From NCBI RefSeq assembly GCF_007860135.1, contig NZ_SJPV01000018.1:1-64000 (forward strand): a DNA stretch of 64,000 nucleotides. Reading direction: 5' to 3'. This document shows positions 32,106 to 40,270 of this stretch, piece by piece; the first letter of the stretch is position 1; every line of letters starts with the position of its first letter. This DNA is from Novipirellula artificiosorum (GTDB taxonomy: Bacteria; Planctomycetota; Planctomycetia; Pirellulales; Pirellulaceae). The notes under the pieces are model-generated. The model saw only the letters and a list, made by a program, of their open reading frames with translations. It was not told the origin of the DNA and did no database searches. Position numbers and translations under genes: made by a program.

Positions 32106-33878
32106 ATGCGAAAACAAAAATCATCCTTCGGACTATTCAAAATCGTGCTGGCGTTGCTGCTGGTCTTTGTGGTTCTCGGCGTTGGACTGATCGCTTCACT
32201 GTGGGCATCCGGAGTGCCCATGGAACGACTCGCGTTTTGGCGGGTCGAAGAGTCTCGCCCCGATTCCATCTCTCTGCCGATGAACTGGCAGACGATTCAA
32301 GCTTACAGCAAGGTCACTCGGAACGACTTGTTGGATCCCCGCACCGGTAGCATTGCTGGTGTCGAGATTCCGCTGACGGCGCTCGGTGGGATGAGTGCAA
32401 CGATCGTGGATGGCGATGGAGCATTGGTCGACAAGCGAGTGGAAGCAGCACAGCAGACCAACGATGGCATTGTCTTACAATTAGAAGATGGGACCATCGT
32501 CACCGACCGCCAATTGGTCAAACTGGGTGGAGCGTTCACGCAAGCGACTGATATCATTGGACGGGTCGTCAAGAGCGATAAATCGTCCGGCTTTGCGTTT
32601 GCCGAGTTAAACTTTTTCGAGCGTGGGACGCCGGCAGGCTTGGCGGGTGCGACTCCGCCGGGCATGCGAGCGATGACGCTGGAAGCCGCGCAGCTTGCTG
32701 GCGTGCACCGCATCAGCATGGGCGAACAGATCGACTTGGTCGCCAACATCCCGCTGCAAAAACTCAGCCGCTTTGAGTTCTCGACCGGCAGTCAGTTGCC
32801 GAGCGCGGACTTGGTGGTCGATTCCGGTCGATCCAGTCGCGACCAAGAAAATGAGACGACCGCCAGACTCGTCGCTCGCCAAGCGATCGTGTTGACGCCG
32901 GTGGTCAAGCGAGTCAGTACGGAAACATCGGCTTCGCTATCACAGGGCAAGCGACTGTTAAGCGTGCCGGTTGAGGAAGTGGTATTGGCGGTTGCAGCGG
33001 AAGACGTCTCTGCGGTCACGTCTGCATTGGAACTTGGGGCAACAGTGAACGTTTTGGTTCGCAGCGGACGACCCGAGTCGGACGAATCGTCGACGGATGT
33101 TCCCGACGGTAGGGTTGCCGTTCCGATTCCGGGCCAGACCTTGTTGGCGTACCAAACCATTCGACCAACCAGCTTTGAAGATCCCGCGACGGCATACGTG
33201 CGAACGATTCAGGTACCCATGGAAACGGCGAGCCAGTCAAGCTGGATCACTGAGTTGTCGGATTTAGTTGGGCGAATTCCCCGTCACGATCTTCCGGCCA
33301 CCGTACCGATCCAAGAAGGTGATTTGATGCCCGTGGGAACCATGGCTGGATTGTCCGGTGCAACCCCGCCTGGCAGGGTTTTGTTTTTCTTGGACACCGA
33401 GGGACTCATCGGAGGCGATGCGTTCGAGTTCGGTCAGCATTTGGATCTCGTGGCCAGTCGAACGGAAGATGAGCCGCGTGGAGGCAATCGAGGCGGCTTT
33501 GCCAACGTGACACTGACGGATGCCCAACGGACTCGCGTTGAGCCAATTGCGGACGACGTCATCGTCGTCATGCCGACTCGATCCCCCGGCAATCCGACGG
33601 CCAGAAAATCGAAAGACTCGAAGGATGGTGAGACGCCGAAGTTGATCGTTGCAGTTCGACCTGATCAGGTCGCCCAATTGGAGTACGCGGTCGCTGTGGG
33701 ATCGAACTTACGGGCGACGGTCAGGTCGGGAGGTTCCCCGGTCGACGCCAATGAGATGGTGACCGACACACCGCAACGAGTGACCGTGATGAAGTTTGAT
33801 CCGCTCTCGGATGCAAAGCGAACGGACATCTTCGTCGGTGGGTCGAGAGAAGCCCAGTTGTTTGGGGCGGGAAAATGA
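32106..33878 (+). CDS. cpaB: CpaB/RcpC-like pilus assembly protein
   Basis: A 590-residue inner-membrane protein. A short cytosolic start and one membrane helix ('FKIVLALLLVFVVLGVGLIA') are followed by a periplasmic part with SAF-type beta-clip domains. Motifs 'TPAGLAGATPPGMRAMTLEA' and, later, 'MAGLSGATPPGRVLFFLDTE' show two repeated SAF-like units. This is longer than usual CpaB (about 300), so the protein is effectively duplicated. CpaB proteins work with the CpaC secretin. ATG 32106 is chosen because the helix begins just after it. The stop overlaps the next start. Confidence 0.8.
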   Translation: MRKQKSSFGLFKIVLALLLVFVVLGVGLIASLWASGVPMERLAFWRVEESRPDSISLPMNWQTIQAYSKVTRNDLLDPRTGSIAGVEIPLTALGGMSATIVDGDGALVDKRVEAAQQTNDGIVLQLEDGTIVTDRQLVKLGGAFTQATDIIGRVVKSDKSSGFAFAELNFFERGTPAGLAGATPPGMRAMTLEAAQLAGVHRISMGEQIDLVANIPLQKLSRFEFSTGSQLPSADLVVDSGRSSRDQENETTARLVARQAIVLTPVVKRVSTETSASLSQGKRLLSVPVEEVVLAVAAEDVSAVTSALELGATVNVLVRSGRPESDESSTDVPDGRVAVPIPGQTLLAYQTIRPTSFEDPATAYVRTIQVPMETASQSSWITELSDLVGRIPRHDLPATVPIQEGDLMPVGTMAGLSGATPPGRVLFFLDTEGLIGGDAFEFGQHLDLVASRTEDEPRGGNRGGFANVTLTDAQRTRVEPIADDVIVVMPTRSPGNPTARKSKDSKDGETPKLIVAVRPDQVAQLEYAVAVGSNLRATVRSGGSPVDANEMVTDTPQRVTVMKFDPLSDAKRTDIFVGGSREAQLFGAGK

Positions 33879-35353
33879 GCGTCCATTTTTTTAGCAAGTC
33901 AGCGTCATCCGGTGACGTAGTGGACAAGGTGACGAGTTGGCGATGTCCGATAAGTTGTTCAGAATCTGAAGAGTTTATCCTCACCCACGCGAATGACAAA
34001 TGCACTGGCACCCTTCTCCCCCGGCTTTGCGGGGGAGAAGGGCTGGGGATGAGGGGGCCTGCCTACACGAAGATAGCGGCCGAGCCCCTCACCCCCAGCC
34101 CCTCTCCCCGAAGCGGGGCGAGGGGAGCCGTTATTCAAGGTCCACTACGATCACATGACCATAAGAATGGTGCTGTCATGATCTTGGTCGTGATGTTGTT
34201 GTTCGCGCTGATCGCGATCGCGGGGTTGCTGATCGATATCGGAATGGCTCGTCTGACTCAGGCTCACATGCAATCGGTTTCCGATGCCGCTGCGATCGAA
34301 GGTGGTTGGCATTTGGCGATCGGGGCTGGGGCTGATGAGATGGCGACACGTGATGCCGTCGTTCGTCGCGCGGCCGAGATGTCCGAGAGTTGGGGCCCGC
34401 ATCGCATCGAGCTCGAAGACGGTTACGATCTCAATGATGATGGCAAACCGGAGAGTGCCCAAACGATCAACCGCGACACGCTCGGCGATCCCGTTCGCCC
34501 GATGCTGGATCCCAATGTCGACAACGACATCGCGGGCGACATCGTGCTCGGTGAGTATGTGACTGGCAAGGTGCCTGACGATTTACCCGGCCAGCCCATT
34601 GGATACGACCGCAGTCCGGCGTTCGAACCAAGCGTTGATGATCCGAATTCGATTTTGGTTCGCCTTCGTCGAACCGGTGAGGAAGGAATCGCTGGTGGCA
34701 CTTCGGCTGAGAGACTGACGTACCTGTGGAGTCGCGGTTCGCTACTCGACTTTGGATTGAAAGGTCGGGGTGTCGCCGTTCGTAGTGAGTCGATCGCGAA
34801 GATTTTACCAGTGGTGGCAATCGGCCGAGAGTTTGAGAATCCAGTTGGATTGCCAGCAGCAAACCAACTGGCCTTCGACTACACGGAGTGGGAGGCTTCG
34901 AGTTTTGCGGATTCTTTCCTAGTGGAATCGTTGAAGCAGCTTGAAGAATACGATTCAGAATTTGAAAATGGCAATCCGCTGTCGATCGGTCACCGAGTCA
35001 CCAACGCGCCTGATTCGGCGTTGCCAGACGAATCGCAGATCTACTCAGTTAGTGCAAGATTTAAAGATAGTGATGGCGACATTGTCGAGGTCGTCGTCGG
35101 GTTCGTCTTTGCGAATGTTGTAGAAGAAGGGGACGGATTTCGAGTTGACATTTTGCGTTTTGAAAACGCTGACGGTGACGTCAATTTCACGACTGACTTC
35201 GATGCCGCTTTTCCGACGTTGCATTATGACACTCGAGCTCGTGAGCTCGCATCACAGGTGACCAGCTTTTGGTTGACGAATCTAGGGGAAAGGCAGGTGG
35301 TTCGTGCCCCAACGCTTGTCCGCAGCCAACAGATCCAAGGAGTTACCCCATGA
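33875..35353 (+). CDS. tadG: TadG-like pilus assembly protein with inserted N-terminal segment
   Basis: The TadE/G-type signature 'GAVMILVVMLLFALIAIAGL' with 'AQTHMQSVSDAAAIEGGW'-like sequence lies at about residues 98-150, instead of at the N-terminus. A long, mostly beta-rich extracytoplasmic domain follows. The first 98 residues contain 78 codons translated from a composite repeat (33916-34149). The gene starts with an ATGA overlap to cpaB and ends with one to cpaE, so operon structure is intact despite the insertion. Whether initiation now occurs at 33875 or at a start inside or after the repeat (for instance ATG 34178) is open. Confidence 0.8.
   Translation: MSVHFFSKSASSGDVVDKVTSWRCPISCSESEEFILTHANDKCTGTLLPRLCGGEGLGMRGPAYTKIAAEPLTPSPSPRSGARGAVIQGPLRSHDHKNGAVMILVVMLLFALIAIAGLLIDIGMARLTQAHMQSVSDAAAIEGGWHLAIGAGADEMATRDAVVRRAAEMSESWGPHRIELEDGYDLNDDGKPESAQTINRDTLGDPVRPMLDPNVDNDIAGDIVLGEYVTGKVPDDLPGQPIGYDRSPAFEPSVDDPNSILVRLRRTGEEGIAGGTSAERLTYLWSRGSLLDFGLKGRGVAVRSESIAKILPVVAIGREFENPVGLPAANQLAFDYTEWEASSFADSFLVESLKQLEEYDSEFENGNPLSIGHRVTNAPDSALPDESQIYSVSARFKDSDGDIVEVVVGFVFANVVEEGDGFRVDILRFENADGDVNFTTDFDAAFPTLHYDTRARELASQVTSFWLTNLGERQVVRAPTLVRSQQIQGVTP
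33916..34149 (+). repeat. 234-bp composite repeat inserted in frame in tadG
   Basis: The unit starts CGTAGTGGACAAGG and ends CAAGGTCCACTACG, an inverted pair belonging to the palindrome family seen at 29462-29518. Inside is a second GC-rich palindrome, CCCTTCTCCCCCG-gctttg-CGGGGGAGAAGGG with CCCCTCTCCCCG-aagc-GGGGCGAGGGG. The length is exactly 78 codons and no stop codon arises, so the host frame is preserved. Confidence 0.8.
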
Positions 35354-36588
35354 CGCAGTTTCTTGCCGTCGTTCAATCGGACTCGCTCGAGGTCGAACTG
35401 GAAGCGGCCGCTTCCGCCCTCGATGGTGATGCTTCTGTCGATTTTTGTTCCGATCTGTCATCCGCGATACACCATATGCGGCACGATGCACCGAATTTGT
35501 TGCTCGTCGAGTTGTCGGGATCACGCGAGTCGCTTCACGCCTGGCAACACGCGATCGAAGTGCACGAAATCACTTGCCCCATCATCGGTATCTTGGATGA
35601 CGATGCGGACCCCAGTGATGGGGTGTTGGTCGAAGCCGTTCGGATCGGGTTTCGAGATTTTCTGCGGCGTCCGGCAAGTGCGGGAGAGCTGGCCGGTGTG
35701 ATTCGACGCGTTGTTAAGTCTCGGCCGGAATCGGGGCGTCGCGGAAAGCTGTTGGCGGTCGCCAGTACCAAGGGAGGTGTCGGAAAATCAACGATCGCCA
35801 TCAACACCGCCGTTCATTGGGCCGCGACGACGAACCAGCGAGTCTTGCTGGTTGACGCTTCGCTGCAATTGGGGGTCGCGGCTTCGTTGTTGGACCTGAC
35901 GCCAGACATGACGATCGCCGATGTGGCCGCGATGCGGGATCGACTGGATGCCACGATGCTGCGGGAAGTCACGACGCGGCATGAATCGGGGTTGCACGTT
36001 CTGGCGGCTCCGCCGACGCCAGCCGATGCATCGGAAGTGGACGACACTTGCATGTCGATCATTCTAGGCGTCGCAAAAGCAGCGTTCGATGTGGTGATCG
36101 TCGATTCGTTTCCCCTGCTGGATGCGACGACGTTGGCCATTTTCGACCGAGCGGATCATGTCGCTGTGGTGACGGAGAACGTTGTCCCAACGCTGACAGG
36201 AACCGCGGCGATGCTGAAGACATTGGACCAGTTGGATGTCCGCCGAGATCGCCGCTCGTTGATCCTGAATCGGTTTCAACGTTGTGCGGGCAGTTTGTCC
36301 GCTGCCGAAGTCGCTGAGCAACTCGGGGAGCCGGTCGCTGCGATCATCAAATACGATCGTCGTGTTCTGGAAGCCGCGAACCTGGGCCGCCCCGTGATCT
36401 TGACGCGTGGATGGTGGGGCGTTGGTGGAGCGATGCGAAAGTTGGCGGATGAATTGCGCAAGCGTACGGGCACTGACGCTTCGGCGGTCAGGCCGACGGT
36501 TGTCCAGCCCAATTCACCTGGAACCCGTTCACCCGGCACCCGTTCACCGGGAACCAAGGAGGAACCTGCGTCATCGGCCGCGGGTTGA
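35350..36588 (+). CDS. cpaE: CpaE/TadZ-like pilus localisation ATPase
   Basis: A 412-residue protein. A degenerate receiver domain (about 1-115, with 'CPIIGILDDDAD' and 'VRIGFRDFLRRPASAGEL') is followed by a MinD/ParA-type ATPase. The deviant Walker A 'STKGGVGKSTIAINTA' is at about 139-154, then 'VLLVDASLQLG' and 'VIVDSFPLLDATTLAIFDRA'. It positions the Tad machine at the membrane. The receiver lacks the phospho-acceptor Asp context. The tail holds three near-identical SPGTR units. ATG 35350 overlaps the tadG stop; the stop overlaps a TTG just before tadA. Confidence 0.9.
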   Translation: MTQFLAVVQSDSLEVELEAAASALDGDASVDFCSDLSSAIHHMRHDAPNLLLVELSGSRESLHAWQHAIEVHEITCPIIGILDDDADPSDGVLVEAVRIGFRDFLRRPASAGELAGVIRRVVKSRPESGRRGKLLAVASTKGGVGKSTIAINTAVHWAATTNQRVLLVDASLQLGVAASLLDLTPDMTIADVAAMRDRLDATMLREVTTRHESGLHVLAAPPTPADASEVDDTCMSIILGVAKAAFDVVIVDSFPLLDATTLAIFDRADHVAVVTENVVPTLTGTAAMLKTLDQLDVRRDRRSLILNRFQRCAGSLSAAEVAEQLGEPVAAIIKYDRRVLEAANLGRPVILTRGWWGVGGAMRKLADELRKRTGTDASAVRPTVVQPNSPGTRSPGTRSPGTKEEPASSAAG

Positions 36589-36593
36589 TTGCG

Positions 36594-37994
36594 ATGGATG
36601 ATTCGAATCTAAGAGCTCGGCTGGGAAAGGTTGGACGTCCGACGCGGTTGACGACCGGCAAGTCGCAACCGGAACGACTCAGCGAGGATACGGCCAAGCA
36701 AGCCACTGATCCGGCACGTCGTGGTCGAGCGGTGACGGTGAAGGGGCGATTGCATGGTCAGTTACTTGATGATCTCGATCGACGTGGGTTGTTGACCGCT
36801 GACAACGAACAACTCAAGCAAGAAGTCGATGCCTTTGTGGCAGACATTGCTGCCAGCGAGCAGTTGCCGCTGAACGATTCGGAACGGTCACGGCTGGCGG
36901 ACGACTTGTTGGAGGAAACGCTCGGGCTGGGGCCGCTGGCGCCGTTGATGGCTGACCCGTCCGTCACCGATATTTTGGTCAACGGTCCGCATCATGTTTT
37001 TGTGGAACGTTACGGTAAACTCGAGCTCACCGAAGTCGAGTTTCGCGATGATGACCACCTGACGCGAATCATTCAGCGGATCGCGACCCGCGTGGGACGT
37101 CGGATCGATGAGTCGCAGCCGATGGTGGATGCACGACTTCCTGATGGTAGCCGCGTCAATGCAACACTGCCTCCGGTGACCTTGGACGGGCCGACGCTGT
37201 CGATTCGTCGATTCGGCCGCCGTCGCTTGCGCGGGGAGGAATTGCAACGACTGGGCATGTTCAATGAAACGATGGCGGATTTCTTTGCTGTCGCCGTTCG
37301 GTCCCGCTTGAACATACTGATCAGTGGCGGCACTGGCAGCGGCAAGAGTACTTTTTTGGGTGCGATCTGCGAGAGTATCCCTGATGACGAACGTGTGGTG
37401 ACAATCGAAGACGCCGCGGAATTGGTGCTGGATCAACTGCATGTGGTCCGCATGGAAACGCGACCGGCGAATGTCGAAGGGCGTGGCAAGATCGCGGCTC
37501 GCGACTTGGTCGTCAACGCATTGCGGATGCGGCCTGATCGCATCATTGTCGGCGAAGTTCGCGCCGATGAAACGCTGGACATGCTGCAAGCCATGAACAC
37601 GGGGCACGATGGTTCGTTGACGACAGTTCACGCGAACAGTCCTCGCGATGCGATCTCGCGATTGTCGACGATGGTGTTGATGAGCGGCATGGAGTTGCCG
37701 CCGACCGCAATTCGTGAACAAATTGTCTCGGCGATTGATCTGATCTTCCACGTCCGACGCTATGAAGACGGTGTGCGACGCGTTGAGTCCGTCGATGAAT
37801 TGGTGGGGTTGGAAGGCAACACGCCACAGTTACAACAAATCTTTCGGTTCAACGTCTCGGGTCGCAAAGGAAAGCGTTTGCAGGGCACGCACGTTGCAAC
37901 GGGAACCGTACCGCGTTTGGTCGAAAAACTGCACGCCCGCGCGATCGATGTGCCGACCTCTTGGTTTGAGGACGGGGGGCGTTCGACGTCATGA
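36594..37994 (+). CDS. tadA: TadA/CpaF-type secretion ATPase
   Basis: A 466-residue VirB11-like hexameric ATPase that powers pilus extension. The N-terminal part has 'LGPLAPLMADPSVTDILVNG'. Walker A 'SGGTGSGKSTFLGAI' is at about 243-257, followed by the Asp box 'VVTIEDAAELVLDQ'. Walker B and His box read 'DRIIVGEVRADETLDML' and 'NTGHDGSLTTVHANSPRDA'. ATG 36594 is listed; a TTG at 36585 overlapping the cpaE stop is the alternative. The stop overlaps tadB. Confidence 0.93.
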   Translation: MDDSNLRARLGKVGRPTRLTTGKSQPERLSEDTAKQATDPARRGRAVTVKGRLHGQLLDDLDRRGLLTADNEQLKQEVDAFVADIAASEQLPLNDSERSRLADDLLEETLGLGPLAPLMADPSVTDILVNGPHHVFVERYGKLELTEVEFRDDDHLTRIIQRIATRVGRRIDESQPMVDARLPDGSRVNATLPPVTLDGPTLSIRRFGRRRLRGEELQRLGMFNETMADFFAVAVRSRLNILISGGTGSGKSTFLGAICESIPDDERVVTIEDAAELVLDQLHVVRMETRPANVEGRGKIAARDLVVNALRMRPDRIIVGEVRADETLDMLQAMNTGHDGSLTTVHANSPRDAISRLSTMVLMSGMELPPTAIREQIVSAIDLIFHVRRYEDGVRRVESVDELVGLEGNTPQLQQIFRFNVSGRKGKRLQGTHVATGTVPRLVEKLHARAIDVPTSWFEDGGRSTS

Positions 37995-38884
37995 TGGTGC
38001 TGCTGATCTTGGCGGTCACGCTGTTCGTGCTCGCGGGTGCGACGCTTGCACTGCGTCGTTCACTCGCCGGTGCCTCCGCAGGCAATCGGCTTGGTGATAG
38101 CATCGCGTTGCTTTCGCCGACGAACGTGGCGTCGCAAGTCGAGGCGAGTTCAGCACGTGCGGACCGTCGGCAGATCATTCAACCGCTCTCGCGTCCACTA
38201 CGCTTTTTGCCCTACATGGTTGGTGCGTTGATTTCCTTGACGCTTGGTCTGTTGACTTCGATTCCCATCTCGATTGTCGTCGCGATCGGAATGGTGATCG
38301 CTTTGTTGCTGGCACAACTTGAATCCGGGTGGCATGCTTGGCGACTCAGCCGGATCGAACGGCAGTTGATTGATTTACTGGACATGATGATTCCGATGCT
38401 GCGCAGTGGAGCCGGAGCGTCGGCGGCACTGGCGGCTGCGTCCGAGGTGACTGCGTCGCCTCTGCGGGATCAAATCAATTGGTGTGTGCGACGAATCCAG
38501 CTTGGCGATTCGGGAAGCAGCGTTTTTCGTGAGCTATCGCGACGGATGCCGATCGATGTAATGGAATTGTTCGCCACGACGATGAGCGTTCACTGGGAAA
38601 CCGGTGGATCGCTTGCTCCCGTGCTGGCTTCCGTCGGACGAGTCGCTCGGGACCGGCAAGAGGTCGCTCGTCGGATTCGTAGCAATATCGCACAAAGCCA
38701 ATTCTCGACGATCGCGGTTTTGTTGCTGATCTATTTTGTGGCGTTGGTGTTGTGGCTGGACCGACCGGATGTGATGAAAGAATTCGCTAGCAGTTCGCTT
38801 GGTTCAGCAGCCATCGCGGCCACGATCGTGTTGCAGGCCGTTGGGATCGTTTGGATGAACGCAATCAGTAGGCCAAAAGCATGA
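37991..38884 (+). CDS. tadB: TadB-like inner-membrane platform protein
   Basis: A 297-residue T2SSF-domain protein with two N-terminal helices, a cytosolic helical domain ('LDMMIPMLRSGAGASAALAA', 'SVFRELSRRMPIDVMELFAT') and two C-terminal helices. The pair TadB/TadC forms the membrane platform that TadA drives. Overlaps both neighbours by 4 bp. Confidence 0.88.
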   Translation: MMVLLILAVTLFVLAGATLALRRSLAGASAGNRLGDSIALLSPTNVASQVEASSARADRRQIIQPLSRPLRFLPYMVGALISLTLGLLTSIPISIVVAIGMVIALLLAQLESGWHAWRLSRIERQLIDLLDMMIPMLRSGAGASAALAAASEVTASPLRDQINWCVRRIQLGDSGSSVFRELSRRMPIDVMELFATTMSVHWETGGSLAPVLASVGRVARDRQEVARRIRSNIAQSQFSTIAVLLLIYFVALVLWLDRPDVMKEFASSSLGSAAIAATIVLQAVGIVWMNAISRPKA

Positions 38885-39804
38885 GTGTTCAATTCCGAGT
38901 CATGATCGTCGTTGCCCTATGGATGGGGATCGTACTGGTCTGCTATGCCGTTTGGCGAAGGTACCAACGGCATGGCGAGGCGATTGACCGTTTGCAGCGG
39001 GAGATGGCTCGCTCTGACTCTCCTGAAATGGATGAGAGCCGAATCGGTTGGCTGAAGCGGCGCATGATGCTGGCCGGATATGGGGCTCCTGCTGCGGGCA
39101 CGTTGCTGGTTGTGTTGACAATCGTGATGCTTGTGGGGGGGATTCTCTGCGCGTTGCTGTTTCGGTGGTCAGGTCTACAGCGAGTTTTTCTAGAAGGGAT
39201 CGAATCGGTTCCCGGCGGCCTGTCAGGGATGCTGGCTCCGGTGGTGATTGTTTCGCCCTGGCTGATCGCTGTCATGGTAACTGCACTGCCAATTCTGGTC
39301 GTGCGTGCATCTCGCCGTTCTCGGATCGCTCAGGTGTCGCGTGACCTGCCGCTCGCAATGGACCTGTGGGCAACGCTCTCGGAAGGTGGACTCGGGTTCG
39401 ATGCGGCATTGGATCGTTGGCAGAGGACTCAACGACCGGATCGTGTGTTGGCGAGCGCGTGTCGAGGCTTTCAACGTGATTTGCTGGGTGGGATGCGGCG
39501 GAGTGTTGCTTTTCGCAGGTTGGCAGGTCGGCTCGAAGTTCCATCACTCACTCGATTTACCGCCGCGATGATTCAATCGGAACAAATGGGAGCCAGCGTA
39601 TCAGAGACGTTGCGATTGCAGGCTGAAGACGTCCGAGCTGAGCGTCGCGAAAAGTCGATGGCATTCGCTCAGTCATTGGCGACCAAACGAGTCGTACCGT
39701 TGGTTGTCTGTTTTCTGCCCGGCCTGTTCGTTTGGCCTCTTGGTCCTTTCTTCACTCAGCTATTGCGAATTGTCGATTCGTTGACGGGCGGTGGAGGATC
39801 GTGA
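38881..39804 (+). CDS. tadC: TadC-like inner-membrane platform protein
   Basis: A 307-residue T2SSF-domain protein. Membrane helices 'FRVMIVVALWMGIVLVCYAV' and 'APVVIVSPWLIAVMVTALPI' precede 'LPLAMDLWATLSEGGLGFDA' and 'FTAAMIQSEQMGASVSETLR'. The last lies in the Q-rich conserved segment of TadC, followed by 'EKSMAFAQSLATKRVVPLVV'. Partner of TadB. Its stop overlaps the GTG of the DUF192 gene. Confidence 0.88.
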   Translation: MSVQFRVMIVVALWMGIVLVCYAVWRRYQRHGEAIDRLQREMARSDSPEMDESRIGWLKRRMMLAGYGAPAAGTLLVVLTIVMLVGGILCALLFRWSGLQRVFLEGIESVPGGLSGMLAPVVIVSPWLIAVMVTALPILVVRASRRSRIAQVSRDLPLAMDLWATLSEGGLGFDAALDRWQRTQRPDRVLASACRGFQRDLLGGMRRSVAFRRLAGRLEVPSLTRFTAAMIQSEQMGASVSETLRLQAEDVRAERREKSMAFAQSLATKRVVPLVVCFLPGLFVWPLGPFFTQLLRIVDSLTGGGGS

Positions 39805-40136
39805 GCAAGCTCATTGATGTTGAGACTGGCGAAGTGCTCTTCGATCGACTGCTTATCGCGGACACGTTCCGATCTCGCGCAGTGGGGTTGCTTGGGCGAA
39901 GAAAAATGGGGATCGACGAAGCGATACTCATTCGCCCATGCAAGTCGGTTCACACCTTCTTGATGCGTATGAGCATCTCCGTCGCATTTGTGGATCAAAG
40001 TGGGAAAGTGTTGTCTGTCGTCGATCACCTGCCACCGTGGCGTGTCGTAATGGGGCCGCGTGAGGCCAAATTTGTGCTCGAAAGCGCCGCAAACTGTAGG
40101 AAGCTTGCGATTGGTCAGCGAGTCGCGACCATCTGA
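39801..40136 (+). CDS. DUF192 protein
   Basis: A 111-residue compact beta protein with the DUF192 pattern: 'ADTFRSRAVGLLGRRKMGID', then 'AILIRPCKSVHTFLMRMSIS' and 'VAFVDQSGKVLSVVDHLPPW'. The Cys and His-T-F-x-M-R run are the conserved core. Function is unknown, but DUF192 genes recur inside Tad loci of planctomycetes and actinobacteria-like loci. GTG 39801 overlaps the tadC stop (GTGA). No signal peptide is present, unlike many DUF192 proteins. Confidence 0.88.
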   Translation: MSKLIDVETGEVLFDRLLIADTFRSRAVGLLGRRKMGIDEAILIRPCKSVHTFLMRMSISVAFVDQSGKVLSVVDHLPPWRVVMGPREAKFVLESAANCRKLAIGQRVATI

Positions 40137-40270
40137 ATGGCTCAAGTTGTCTTCCGATTGTGCCGATTGTAAGGATTGTCCTGTGGTCGGACCCCTCCTG
40201 CTGATGCTACGTCGATTGGGGCGAGCTTTTTTGGCAGATCAACTTGTAGTCCATTCACGGAAGACGTTTC

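Noticed and set aside
36888..37751. 287-codon minus-strand frame opposite tadA
   Set aside because: Antisense of an unmistakable secretion ATPase gene; His/Arg-rich shadow composition.
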